Shown: positions 30,339 to 41,521 of the stretch, in pieces
Position numbering within the stretch: position 1 is the first letter of the stretch
Layout of the letters: each line of letters begins with the position of its first letter
Translations under genes and position numbers: made by a program
The notes under the pieces: model-generated
Database searches by the model: none
Seen by the model: the letters and a program-made list of their open reading frames with translations, nothing else
Told to the model about the DNA's origin: nothing
Assembly: GCF_038022665.1 (NCBI RefSeq)
Contig: NZ_CP150629.1
Location: forward strand, 2,214,480-2,278,479
DNA length: 64,000 nt
From: Methanolobus sp. WCC4
GTDB taxonomy: Archaea > Halobacteriota > Methanosarcinia > Methanosarcinales > Methanosarcinaceae
Direction of reading: 5' to 3'

Positions 30339-32627
30339 ATGCAGGAACAGGTATTGAAAATACTGTTCATAGAGGACATGCCGGAAGATGTCGAACTGGC
30401 TAAAAGGAAGATAAGGGAGAGTGGCATCACTTTTGAAACATATGTTGCCGGGAACGAGGATGAATTCCTGAGAGGGCTATATAAGTTCAAACCCGACATT
30501 ATCATCTCGGATTATCTTCTACTGGAATTCGATGGCATGAAAGCACTTGAGATCACTCTCACCTATGACGATACCATCCCATTCATGATCCTTACCAGAT
30601 CTGCAAATGAAGAGCTGATAGTCGATGCCATGAAAGCAGGAGCTAATGACTACCTGTTGAAGGAACGTATCAACAGATTGCCCTTTGCCATAAAAGAAGC
30701 AATGGAAAAACGAAATGCTCTGAAAGAAACAAAAAAGGCAATTGGATCACTGGAATTCCTCTCCCAGATCATAGAACAATCACCTTATGCTGTTGTTTCC
30801 ACTGATATGCATGGTACGATAACAAGCTGGAATAAGAGTGCAGAGAGGCTTTATGGCTATTCTGCAAACGAGGCCCTTGGCCAGAATATATCACTCGTCT
30901 ACCTTGAAAGTGACTTTGTTATCCTTCAAAAAGATATCATTGAGCCACTTATCGAAAATGGATCTAACCATAAACAGGTTCGCCTGAAACGTAAAGATGG
31001 GACGACATTTACCGGTTCCCTGTCCCTCTGGACCATCAGGGGCCGAGCCGGACAGCCAATAGGAATGGTCGGATACGCCCTTGACATCACAAAAGAAAAA
31101 GAGGCAGAAAGTGCCCTAAAAGAAAGTGAGGAAAGATACAGGCTGCTTGCTGAGAATACACTGGATTGCATCTGGATGATGAATACCGATCTGGTCTTTA
31201 CCTATGTGAATCCGGCAATATACACCATGCTGGGCTTTACTCCTGAAGAATGGATCGGATCAAAACTAAGTGACCACTGTGATGAAGAGAACTTCAGGAA
31301 AATGCTTGGGTATGCACAGGCCGGAATGGCAGACCCCAATAATTTTACGAGTATCACATTCCAGACAGAGTTCTTTAACATAAATGGAAAGAGGGTGCCT
31401 GTTGAGATAATCGGGAAAGTGCTGACAGATGAAGACGGAAGAACCATTGCCCTTCAAGGTACTACAAAAGATATAACAAATAAATTACTCGCTGAGAAGG
31501 CATTGAAAGAAAGCGAGGAAAGACTCAAACTTGCAATGAAGGTCTCAGAACATGGTTTCTGGGAATGGGACATTGAAAGTGATAATTTCTACTTCAGCCC
31601 CGGTTCATATAAGATGTTCGGATATGAGGATGAAGAGTTCCCTATGTCCATTGAGAAATGGAAAGAGATGATGCATCCCGATGACAGGAAAAATATAATG
31701 CCGGTCATCATCAGGTCAATTGAAGAAGGAGGAGCCTTCAATTTTGAAATAAGGATGTTGACAATATCCGGAAAATGGAGATGGATACTGGCAAAGGGAT
31801 CCACATTCAAGGGGGAAAATAAGAACCGAAGAGCAATTGGAACCCTTGTTGACATAACTGAAAGGAAAAAAGCAGAAGAACAGATGATATTGGCAAGGAT
31901 AGCGGCAGAGGATGCGAATCGCTGCAAGAACGAATTGCTTGCGAACATGAACCATGAACTGAGAACCCCGCTTAGTTCAGTGATCGGTTATTCAGATGTT
32001 CTTCTTGACCCCGGGAATGATAATCTTACTAGCGAACAGAAAAAGCATTTAATGACCATTAATACTGCAGGCTGCAAACTATTGAACCTTGTCAACAATA
32101 TGCTCGACCTGGCACATATTGAATCGGATGATATGACGATCAGGTTCAGCAAATTCGATCCTGTCAAAAGCATTGAAAAGATGATCGAAGGAACAACTCT
32201 ACTTGCAAAGAAAAAGAGGATCACGATCGATGTCAATGTCCATGAGAACATTACAGATATCACTGCAGACATAGACAAGTTCAGGAAGATCGTCTACAAC
32301 CTTATAGAGAATGCTCTGAAATTCACACCAGAGAACGGAACGGTCACTGTAGATGTAATGATCAGGAATGACGATATCGAGGTCTCTGTTGAAGATACAG
32401 GGATCGGTATTAATGAAAGCGACAGGAAGAGGATATTCGATCCCTTTGTACAGGTAGATGGTTCCCACACGCGGGGGTTCGGTGGAGCAGGACTTGGACT
32501 GGTACTTGTAAAAGAATACCTGAAAATGCAGAAAGGAACGATCTGGGTTGAAAGTGAGAACGGAAAGGGTAGTAAATTCACATTCAGAATACCTGTGTCA
32601 CCTCTTTTCAGAGGTAACGATATATAG
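30339..32627 (+). CDS. Receiver-PAS-PAS-PAS histidine kinase
   Basis: This 762-residue soluble signalling protein starts with a receiver domain (residues 5-125; acidic pair Glu12-Asp13, phosphoacceptor Asp58 in IISDYLL). Three PAS domains follow at about 135-255, 262-380 and 392-510. A HisKA domain has the canonical H-box NMNHELRTPLSSVI (about 530-545). The HATPase carries NALKFTPENG, DTGIGI and GAGLGLVLVKEYL. There are no membrane segments, so it probably senses a cytoplasmic signal. The ATG at 30339 is chosen over the GTG three bases earlier. The partner regulator is not adjacent. Confidence 0.92.
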   Translation: MQEQVLKILFIEDMPEDVELAKRKIRESGITFETYVAGNEDEFLRGLYKFKPDIIISDYLLLEFDGMKALEITLTYDDTIPFMILTRSANEELIVDAMKAGANDYLLKERINRLPFAIKEAMEKRNALKETKKAIGSLEFLSQIIEQSPYAVVSTDMHGTITSWNKSAERLYGYSANEALGQNISLVYLESDFVILQKDIIEPLIENGSNHKQVRLKRKDGTTFTGSLSLWTIRGRAGQPIGMVGYALDITKEKEAESALKESEERYRLLAENTLDCIWMMNTDLVFTYVNPAIYTMLGFTPEEWIGSKLSDHCDEENFRKMLGYAQAGMADPNNFTSITFQTEFFNINGKRVPVEIIGKVLTDEDGRTIALQGTTKDITNKLLAEKALKESEERLKLAMKVSEHGFWEWDIESDNFYFSPGSYKMFGYEDEEFPMSIEKWKEMMHPDDRKNIMPVIIRSIEEGGAFNFEIRMLTISGKWRWILAKGSTFKGENKNRRAIGTLVDITERKKAEEQMILARIAAEDANRCKNELLANMNHELRTPLSSVIGYSDVLLDPGNDNLTSEQKKHLMTINTAGCKLLNLVNNMLDLAHIESDDMTIRFSKFDPVKSIEKMIEGTTLLAKKKRITIDVNVHENITDITADIDKFRKIVYNLIENALKFTPENGTVTVDVMIRNDDIEVSVEDTGIGINESDRKRIFDPFVQVDGSHTRGFGGAGLGLVLVKEYLKMQKGTIWVESENGKGSKFTFRIPVSPLFRGNDI

Positions 32628-32703
32628 GGACAGTGACAAAATGAATGTTAAGTGTGTTATGTGGGAAAGCTCTCAAGCATCGTAATGTAAGCGGAGTGTG
32701 AAT

Positions 32704-33288
32704 ATGAAAGTAAGTATCATAGGCGGACCAACTGGCAGTGGTAAAACAACATTGATACTTGACCTTGCAAAATACCTCAATTCTAATGGGGAGAAGATAG
32801 GTATTATAGTGCAGGAGACAGGAGAAGTGGACTATGATGAAAGGACACTCTCTGAACTGGGTATCAGTACAAAAGAGGTCAACAGTGTATGTATACCATG
32901 CTCTCTTGACACCGACATCAGAAGTAACCTGTTGATGCTGCAGGAAGAATCCGGGCCTGACACGGTCTTTATTGAGACCGAAGAGACCGTGCTTCCTCAC
33001 AAACTGAAAGCAGATATCGAAAGAATGGCACTTCATGATACGGAGTTACTTCCTGCCTTAGTAGTTGTCAATTCACCGGATTCTGAGACACGATCGGACC
33101 AGCTTACAGAATATGCCAGAAAGCAGCTTCAAGGTGCTGAAATTGTCTGTATCGATATGATAGAGGCGGATACGGCCAAGCATATAGCAGATGTCAGGAG
33201 TATGGTCCTGGAACTCAATCCGGCCGTAAAGCTACTTGAGTGCCCCAGGTCCAGAGATGAAACTTTCCTGAAAATGCTTCTCGAATAG
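32704..33288 (+). CDS. Small P-loop GTPase-like protein (CobW/HypB/UreG type)
   Basis: This 194-residue protein has a P-loop GGPTGSGKTT at residues 7-16 and a second motif region IIVQETGEVDYDE (about 34-46). There is a Cys in the position CIPCSL, resembling the C-x-x-C of metal-inserting GTPases such as HypB, UreG and CobW. A clear NKxD specificity motif is not seen; VVVNSPDSE occupies that area, so GTP preference is uncertain. The role may be metal or cofactor insertion. GGAG before the ATG at 32704 supports that start over the in-frame GTG. Confidence 0.72.
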   Translation: MKVSIIGGPTGSGKTTLILDLAKYLNSNGEKIGIIVQETGEVDYDERTLSELGISTKEVNSVCIPCSLDTDIRSNLLMLQEESGPDTVFIETEETVLPHKLKADIERMALHDTELLPALVVVNSPDSETRSDQLTEYARKQLQGAEIVCIDMIEADTAKHIADVRSMVLELNPAVKLLECPRSRDETFLKMLLE

Positions 33289-36333
<3,045 letters not shown>

Positions 36334-36366
36334 TAACTCTATAGAGATCCTCCGTGTTCAGCATAG

Positions 36367-36485
36367 ACCACAGATGAACGCAGATAAACACAGATTCAAA
36401 ATACGATATTCGTGTGACCTGCTAAAATTCTGTATCGCAGAGATTCAACTCCGAAGGAGATGAACGTATCTGCGTCATCTGTGGT
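36367..36485. repeat. Inverted-repeat element with ACCACAGATGAACGCAGATA arms
   Basis: The left arm ACCACAGATGAACGCAGATA (36367-36386) and the reverse complement of the right arm at 36467-36485 (ACCACAGATGACGCAGATA) differ by a single base. The spacer is about 80 bases. A further CACAGAT lies next to the left arm. The arms suggest a mobile-derived or structural RNA element rather than a protein gene. Confidence 0.75.
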
Positions 36486-36600
36486 TATTGTTGTATCTAT
36501 CAACGATAGGGCTCTACAGAAACAGAACCATTCTTTTTTATCCGTCGAGCTGCAGACAGTACCTCTATTTTTTTGCATTTATCTGCAGTACTTGGAACCC

Positions 36601-36608
36601 TTTATATA
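36601..36608 (+). promoter_or_regulatory. TATA box of the HTH regulator gene
   Basis: TTTATATA is preceded by GGAACCC, and its distance places the start site at about 36626-36630. A strong ribosome site GGAGGT lies at 36643-36648 before the ATG at 36654. Confidence 0.7.
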
Positions 36609-36624
36609 CAACTGTTGCTTTAGT

Positions 36625-36634
36625 ACAGTACTGT
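36625..36634. promoter_or_regulatory. Palindromic operator ACAGTACTGT at the start site
   Basis: This perfect 10-base palindrome lies right at the predicted transcription start of the HTH gene. The core CAGTAC also occurs at 36557-36562 and 36586-36591, upstream of the TATA box. A protein bound at the start site would block polymerase, so repression by the gene's own product is a reasonable inference. Confidence 0.6.
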
Positions 36635-36653
36635 CGAATAATGGAGGTATCAA

Positions 36654-37016
36654 ATGGTTGACTTTGCCTGTAAAGAGTTTGAGATCGAAGCTGTGATAAA
36701 ATGTGGTTTGAACCTTACGAAAGCCGAACTTCAGATATTGAAGTACTTCCTGCAGTACGGCCAGGACTGGCTTACAACGGAAACGATTGCCGAGGAGCTT
36801 GAGCTTAATCTCTCCACAGTCCAGAGAAGTGTCAAGAAGCTCTATGAGAGAAAGATACTCACCCGTTCCCAGAACAACATGGATGGCGGTGGATACTTCT
36901 TCGTTTACAGGATCCGCAGTAAGAAGGACATCCACGAACTCATCATGGAGATCGTCAACAGCTGGGTCAAGAGGGTTGACAGCGAACTCAAGTCATGGGC
37001 GGATGAGAACCAGTAG
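36654..37016 (+). CDS. Winged-helix transcriptional regulator (TrmB/MarR-like)
   Basis: This 120-residue DNA-binding protein has a helix-turn-helix around residues 24-75 (LTKAELQILKYFLQ...LTTETIAEELELNLSTVQRSVKKLYERKILTRS). A wing follows with GGYFFVYRI, and a C-terminal helix suited to dimer formation. It contains Cys6 and Cys17, which could sense redox state, but this is speculative. It lies 85 bases upstream of the NapH-like ferredoxin gene in the same direction, suggesting that it controls that gene. The palindrome at its own promoter suggests autoregulation. Confidence 0.85.
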   Translation: MVDFACKEFEIEAVIKCGLNLTKAELQILKYFLQYGQDWLTTETIAEELELNLSTVQRSVKKLYERKILTRSQNNMDGGGYFFVYRIRSKKDIHELIMEIVNSWVKRVDSELKSWADENQ

Positions 37017-37101
37017 AACGACAATACCTCACAGATCAAAAACATCCATTTAATTTAATAAACGAATCAAAAAACAGAAAAACAAAAAAAGGGTGATAAA
37101 T

Positions 37102-37716
37102 GTGCTGAAAATTACTCCACACCTTGGAATTCTCGTAGTTATAGTCTCGATCGCAGGACTCTGGTTCCCGCTGCTGGGATATTTCCTGCTACTTGTATTC
37201 GCAACGCTTATGGTCACAAGTTATTTCAGAGGAAGATGGTTCTGTGGTAACCTCTGCCCCAGAGGAAGTTTCAATGACTTCTGGGTCGGGAAGATAAGCC
37301 GCAATAGAAAGATACCCAACATCCTCAGAAGCTACTGGGTCAGGATACCTATTTTCATGCTTATGATGGGATTCATGGGTTACAGACTCCTCAGCACCCA
37401 GGGACTCATCAACCAGATCGGTATGGTCTTTGTCATCATGTGCCTTGTTACAACAACCATCGCACTGGTCACAGGAGCAGGCATCAGTCCACGTACATGG
37501 TGTACCTTCTGTCCAATGGGAACCGTCCAGAACCTCATCGGTGGAAGCAAGTACCAGCTCAAGACAGATGAATCAAAGTGTATCAACTGTAACAAGTGCG
37601 AGAAGGTCTGCCCAATGCAGCTCGATGTCCACACCAACAACGATAAGCCAGACTGTATCAAGTGCGGAAGATGCATCACAGCATGTCCAACAAAGGCACT
37701 GGCATTCAAAGCCTGA
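37102..37716 (+). CDS. NapH-like membrane protein with two 4Fe-4S clusters
   Basis: This 204-residue membrane protein has about four transmembrane segments (residues 8-25, 28-42, 76-92 and 100-122). Two CxxxCP-type motifs flank the helices, FCGNLCPRG and WCTFCPMG, as in NapH/CcoG/RdxA proteins. The C-terminal ferredoxin domain has CINCNKCEKVCP and CIKCGRCITACP, which bind two 4Fe-4S clusters. It probably carries electrons between a membrane donor and a cytoplasmic partner. GGTGAT before the GTG at 37102 favours that start over a GTG at 37093. Confidence 0.87.
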   Translation: MLKITPHLGILVVIVSIAGLWFPLLGYFLLLVFATLMVTSYFRGRWFCGNLCPRGSFNDFWVGKISRNRKIPNILRSYWVRIPIFMLMMGFMGYRLLSTQGLINQIGMVFVIMCLVTTTIALVTGAGISPRTWCTFCPMGTVQNLIGGSKYQLKTDESKCINCNKCEKVCPMQLDVHTNNDKPDCIKCGRCITACPTKALAFKA

Positions 37717-37748
37717 ACTTTTGGTTCAGGCTCTATTTTTGCTTTTTT
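37711..37748 (+). terminator. Hairpin and T-rich terminator
   Basis: GCCTGAA pairs with TTCAGGC around a short loop at 37711-37731, and the T-rich run TATTTTTGCTTTTTT follows. The stem overlaps the stop codon of the ferredoxin gene. Confidence 0.75.
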
Positions 37749-37791
37749 AGTGACATAAAAACGACCCCTGATCTAAAAACAAAGTAACCAT

Positions 37792-37950
37792 CCGCCGAAG
37801 GCGGCACATTCCTATGTTGCTAAACAGAAGGTTATTCCAGAGACCACTGTATTTTTGCTGAGAATCCTGCAGGAGACTTCAAAGAAAATTAGTCAATGTA
37901 TTGTGCGAATTATTTTGTTTGATCTTGTGGGAAAACGCCGGCTTCGCCGG
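37792..37950. repeat. Paired GC-palindrome element, copy A
   Basis: The unit opens with CCGCCGAAGGCGG (37792-37804) and closes with CCGGCTTCGCCGG (37938-37950). Between them lie about 133 AT-richer bases with no gene. The closing palindrome is followed by ACCCTTCGGACC. The same two palindromes in the same order recur at 60803-60948, with the closing one reverse-complemented. Confidence 0.65.
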
Positions 37951-37990
37951 ACCCTTCGGACCAGTCAAGTTATTCAAATTATTCAATTTA

Positions 37991-38485
37991 TCATTCCATT
38001 TCAGAATTGTCCTTACAGATACAGAACTCACAGAATGATATATTGGTCTCTGATTGCTTATCCTTGACAGGACAATAATAATGCAGTTCTTTCTGAGTTA
38101 TCCTCATACCACCCGGAAATACCATCCCGACCGGATGCAGTGGCTCTTTAACTATGAAGACAAGATAAGCAAGAACAAGCGTTGTGAATCTGGTCAGAGC
38201 TTCCCTCTTCCTGTCCTCAGAATAGCTTTTGTCCTTTATGCTATCCAGAAGAGAAGTATACTCCTGAACATCAAGTTCTTCTCCAATCTGAACCTCCCCG
38301 TGTCCTTTCAACCTGAGGAAGTTCTCGTAAAGGAAAGTGAAATAATCCGATGAATAGATGGTCTTGTATGGTTCAGGGACGTGCTCCACGGCTTCCATGA
38401 TGGCTGCTCTGGCAAGGCTCAGGTCCTCGTTTGAGATGTATCGGGCTTCTTTTTTTAGTTCGGTTAGGAGTTCAGACCTGTTCAT
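37991..38485 (-). CDS. DUF2115 family protein (UPF0305)
   Basis: This 164-residue protein belongs to a methanogen-restricted family of unknown function. The C-terminal part carries the family signature HPVGMVFPGGMRI...YYCPVKDKQ...FCEFCICKD, whose Cys residues (at least four) could bind zinc or an iron-sulfur cluster. The N-terminal half is helical (NRSELLTELKKEARYISNEDLSLAR). It has a divergent promoter region with the next gene and lies alone on its strand, so the neighbours give no clue to its job. Confidence 0.85.
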   Translation of the reverse strand: MNRSELLTELKKEARYISNEDLSLARAAIMEAVEHVPEPYKTIYSSDYFTFLYENFLRLKGHGEVQIGEELDVQEYTSLLDSIKDKSYSEDRKREALTRFTTLVLAYLVFIVKEPLHPVGMVFPGGMRITQKELHYYCPVKDKQSETNISFCEFCICKDNSEME

Positions 38486-38681
38486 GTGTTAGGATTTAGT
38501 CTTCGGTGAAAGTACATAAGTGTTTATTCTGTGGAGGAATTGTAATTAGAAGAAGATGGGTCTTAATTCAATGTTTACAGAAATCCCATATGAATAACAA
38601 ATATAACCTTTACATACATGTCTATCAGTGTCATACCTAACAGGTTTGAAAAAGAACCTATCTGACAATAACTATACCTGC

Positions 38682-39476
38682 ATGAAGAAAAACAAACAAA
38701 GGACCTTCACCATGAATCCCGGAAAGAAAAGGCGTGACTACAAAGATATTGAATCCATCTTTCTCTACAGGAAAGAGATCATCTTCAGGGAACACGCTGC
38801 CAAACTGGACATCTTTCAGGATGCAATAGGATTGTTGTTCTACCTTACAAAGATACTGAATGCCGGGTCCGTTGATGAGGTAAGAAGAACAGGCAAGATC
38901 CCTGATGGACCCGGGTCCATCATACCTGTGCTGTTCGAGCGGAATAACCACAATCTGATCGCTGCCTACAAACTTGCATGCTTCGGGCTGAACAATCCTG
39001 CTTACCTGACCCTGAGAACCGTTCTTGAAGGGATCACACAGATGTACCTGCTTCACCTGACCGACAGGGAGGCATACATATTCTACAGGTATCAGTTAGG
39101 CATACTTACGGAAGACGAGGAGAAGGAGCTGAAGAACAAACATCACTGGCTCAGGCCCTCAAGGATACGTGAGGTCCTTTACACAGGTGAGAAGAAGAAA
39201 CAGCTTGATGATTTCTATATACTCATCTCCAATGCAGCCCACCCCGGAGTAAAAAGAGCGATCGGTGATTTCGATTATCGTGAGGAAGTGACTGTTGATG
39301 TGCTATCCATTACCCTGGCCCTTACAGCTGCCAGTCTTATGACTGTCAGGGACATCTATTCTGATAGGATCGGTGTGGAAGAAGCAGAAGAGATCGATGA
39401 CATAGTTGAAAGGGTGGTACAGGAACTGAAAGGACCGGTGATGGATATCAGTCCGAATCATCCGGGTTTGAAATAA
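38682..39476 (+). CDS. Helical protein of unknown function
   Basis: This 264-residue mostly helical protein has no signal peptide. The middle part (about residues 90-150, YKLACFGLNNPAYLTLRTVLEGITQMYLLHLTDREAYIFYRYQ) resembles HEPN/DUF5677-like all-helical domains, though the match is weak. A TATA-like AAATATAACC near 38600 places transcription start near 38629, so the ATG at 38682 or 38712 is more likely than the GTG at 38628. Not recognised as a named family. Confidence 0.62.
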   Translation: MKKNKQRTFTMNPGKKRRDYKDIESIFLYRKEIIFREHAAKLDIFQDAIGLLFYLTKILNAGSVDEVRRTGKIPDGPGSIIPVLFERNNHNLIAAYKLACFGLNNPAYLTLRTVLEGITQMYLLHLTDREAYIFYRYQLGILTEDEEKELKNKHHWLRPSRIREVLYTGEKKKQLDDFYILISNAAHPGVKRAIGDFDYREEVTVDVLSITLALTAASLMTVRDIYSDRIGVEEAEEIDDIVERVVQELKGPVMDISPNHPGLK

Positions 39477-39540
39477 GATCATGTATTGGCATGGGGTTGG
39501 TAGTGAATAATTCCCCTCAACTCTATAAAAAGAAAAGAAG

Positions 39541-39855
39541 TTACAGGAACTCGATACTGACGCTTCCTGTATCTTTTGCAAGGGTACCCGACATGAAATC
39601 CGATTCGATGCAACAGACGTGCATCACTGCACAGGGCACAAGACATGTGGCGGTGCACCTCGCATCTTTGGCCTTTTGCATTACAAGATTATCCTTTATG
39701 TCAAAGAGATCCATCATATCTACTTCCAGATGAGACATCTTTTTGATCTTCTCACATGGGGTATCAATGTCAACAATTATCTTTTGACCCTCCTTTCTTC
39801 CCCTGACGATATGAGTGAAACCGCAGATCCCTGAATTGACCTTTACTTCTGTCAT
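39541..39855 (-). CDS. Small Cys-rich protein ending the methyltransferase operon
   Basis: This 104-residue protein has seven Cys residues: Cys11, Cys34, Cys67, Cys71, Cys75, Cys81 and Cys82. The cluster CTATCLVPCAVMHVCC suggests metal, iron-sulfur or corrinoid-thiol chemistry. It resembles short methanogen proteins found near corrinoid methyltransferases (a DUF6951-type call, recalled and not checked). It starts 18 bases after the activator gene, with a strong GGAGGAGGAT ribosome site, so it probably belongs to the same operon. Function unknown. Confidence 0.68.
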   Translation of the reverse strand: MTEVKVNSGICGFTHIVRGRKEGQKIIVDIDTPCEKIKKMSHLEVDMMDLFDIKDNLVMQKAKDARCTATCLVPCAVMHVCCIESDFMSGTLAKDTGSVSIEFL

Positions 39856-39873
39856 TGATATCCTCCTCCTGAC

Positions 39874-41520
39874 TTATGCCGAAAGACCTGAAAGCAGGCT
39901 TTCGTCCATGATCTTTATTTCTTTGTAGTCGATCGCATGCACCGGACACACACTAACACATCTTTTGCATGCCGTCCCCAGACATTTCTGAGTATTGTAC
40001 TTTGCAATGAGACCATCATCCGCTTTTATGAATATTGCCTGCTCAGGACATTCCTTTTCACATTTATGGCACATTATGCATCCAACTGCAAGTTCTTCAA
40101 GAGTGACACCTATGTCCTCTATCACTTCTACCGGAGCATCACCGGTCTCACTGATATCTTGCCGTTCCCTTTTCTCAAGCATAGGATATTCGACGGGAAT
40201 CGGGAGTTCAGGCAATTTGGACATCTTTAATAATTTTCTATACATCTCCATTGACATCCCCTCTGTCCAGTATCCCAGTTCACAGGCATAGAGCTTCTTG
40301 AAGTTCTCACTGGTTGCCATCATAAGATGATCGGCCTTTATATTCCCTGCCAGTTCGATCAGAGTATCAAGTTTAACCTTTTCAAGAACAATATCCCTTG
40401 CAAGGGATAGGGAGGTGTTCCCGAATTGCACTGTTCTCTTTGTAAAATCAGGACATGAACCTATCTTCCTTGCCTTGACAGGATTTACATAGGTTCCGGA
40501 AGCACCGCTCATATACATTGTTTCAAGGTCATCATAGGAGATACCTGATTCAAGTACCAGCGTTAACTGAGCTGCCCTTATGGCACCAATGGCCTTACCA
40601 GCTTCTTTTATGTCTTCTTCCGTTATCTCGATACCATCACCCAGTTCGATCCTTCCATATTTTAGTTTAGGAGGACTTGTAATGAGTCCGGTATCGATCG
40701 CAAGGGACAATATGGAAATAAGACCGGTTCCCGTGATACCAACCGGTACTACTTCCGATCCTTCAAGTATCATTCCGCTTATCGGATCGATCAAGTGTCC
40801 TTTTACGGTTTCCATGTTCTCATCCAGCACATATATTCTCCAGAGATTATTTTCCAGATCAACATCTGTGATCGCTCCCGGAGCTGCAAGCATACCACAA
40901 CTTATACCCTGACCTTCTATAGCAGGTCCCGCTGCAGCGCTCCCGGTGATGATCCTGTTGCCCACCTTAATGGCCATCTCAGCGTTCGTTCCGTAATCCG
41001 TTACAAGAGTTGGCTCTTCCTGGTCAAGGAAATCCGTCTCGACCATCATGGCAAGCGCATCAGCACCAATCTCATGTTCAATAGCAGGAGGGACAATTAT
41101 CATACATTTATCAAGTTTCAGATCCTTGTGGAATATATCCATAGCCGGAAATACCCGGGCATTACGTTCTACGTCACCTATCCCCAATCGATCCCGCATG
41201 TTCCTTCCTACATAGGCCAGATCACGAATCTCCGAGTTCTGGAAAAGAGATAGCTGTATCGGGTTTCCACAAACAGCGATCATTGATATCTGCGATGGAC
41301 CCACATCAAATCCTTCGATCATCTTCTCCACAGTATCTATGATGATACCGTGTGCTATATCCTCTCCAATGGATATTGCAAAGTCAAGATGATCCGTCAC
41401 GTTCCCACCAGGCAATGGATGTTTCATTGTCATTGAAGTCTTTATAACTTCTTTTATTTCCAGGTCGATCAGTTGCGCCCTGAAGCCGCTGGTTCCCACA
41501 TCTAACGCTATTCCATACAT
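39874..41520 (-). CDS. RamA-type corrinoid protein reductive activase
   Basis: This 548-residue protein is of the type that uses ATP to reduce inactive Co(II) corrinoid proteins to active Co(I) in methylamine, methanol and methylsulfide methyltransfer. The ASKHA ATPase part starts YGIALDVGTSGFRAQLID and has a second motif TLVTDYGTNAEMAIKVG. The C-terminal ferredoxin domain holds two 4Fe-4S clusters: CIMCHKCEKECP and CLGTACKRCVSVCP. GGGGGA before the ATG at 41520 supports that start. It begins one base after the URO-D gene stop. The corrinoid partner is probably the fused protein upstream. Confidence 0.92.
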   Translation of the reverse strand: MYGIALDVGTSGFRAQLIDLEIKEVIKTSMTMKHPLPGGNVTDHLDFAISIGEDIAHGIIIDTVEKMIEGFDVGPSQISMIAVCGNPIQLSLFQNSEIRDLAYVGRNMRDRLGIGDVERNARVFPAMDIFHKDLKLDKCMIIVPPAIEHEIGADALAMMVETDFLDQEEPTLVTDYGTNAEMAIKVGNRIITGSAAAGPAIEGQGISCGMLAAPGAITDVDLENNLWRIYVLDENMETVKGHLIDPISGMILEGSEVVPVGITGTGLISILSLAIDTGLITSPPKLKYGRIELGDGIEITEEDIKEAGKAIGAIRAAQLTLVLESGISYDDLETMYMSGASGTYVNPVKARKIGSCPDFTKRTVQFGNTSLSLARDIVLEKVKLDTLIELAGNIKADHLMMATSENFKKLYACELGYWTEGMSMEMYRKLLKMSKLPELPIPVEYPMLEKRERQDISETGDAPVEVIEDIGVTLEELAVGCIMCHKCEKECPEQAIFIKADDGLIAKYNTQKCLGTACKRCVSVCPVHAIDYKEIKIMDESLLSGLSA

Positions 41521-41521
41521 C

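Larger units (their letters stand above)
36334..36653. other. Intergenic region with inverted-repeat element and regulator promoter
   Basis: The left half holds an inverted repeat (36367-36485) described separately. The right half holds the promoter and operator of the HTH gene. No gene was supported; the AT-rich bridge has chance frames only. Confidence 0.6.

Noticed and set aside
36334-36600. CRISPR-like repeats in the metX-HTH gap
   Set aside because: Only one inverted pair is present, with no array of regular direct repeats and spacers.
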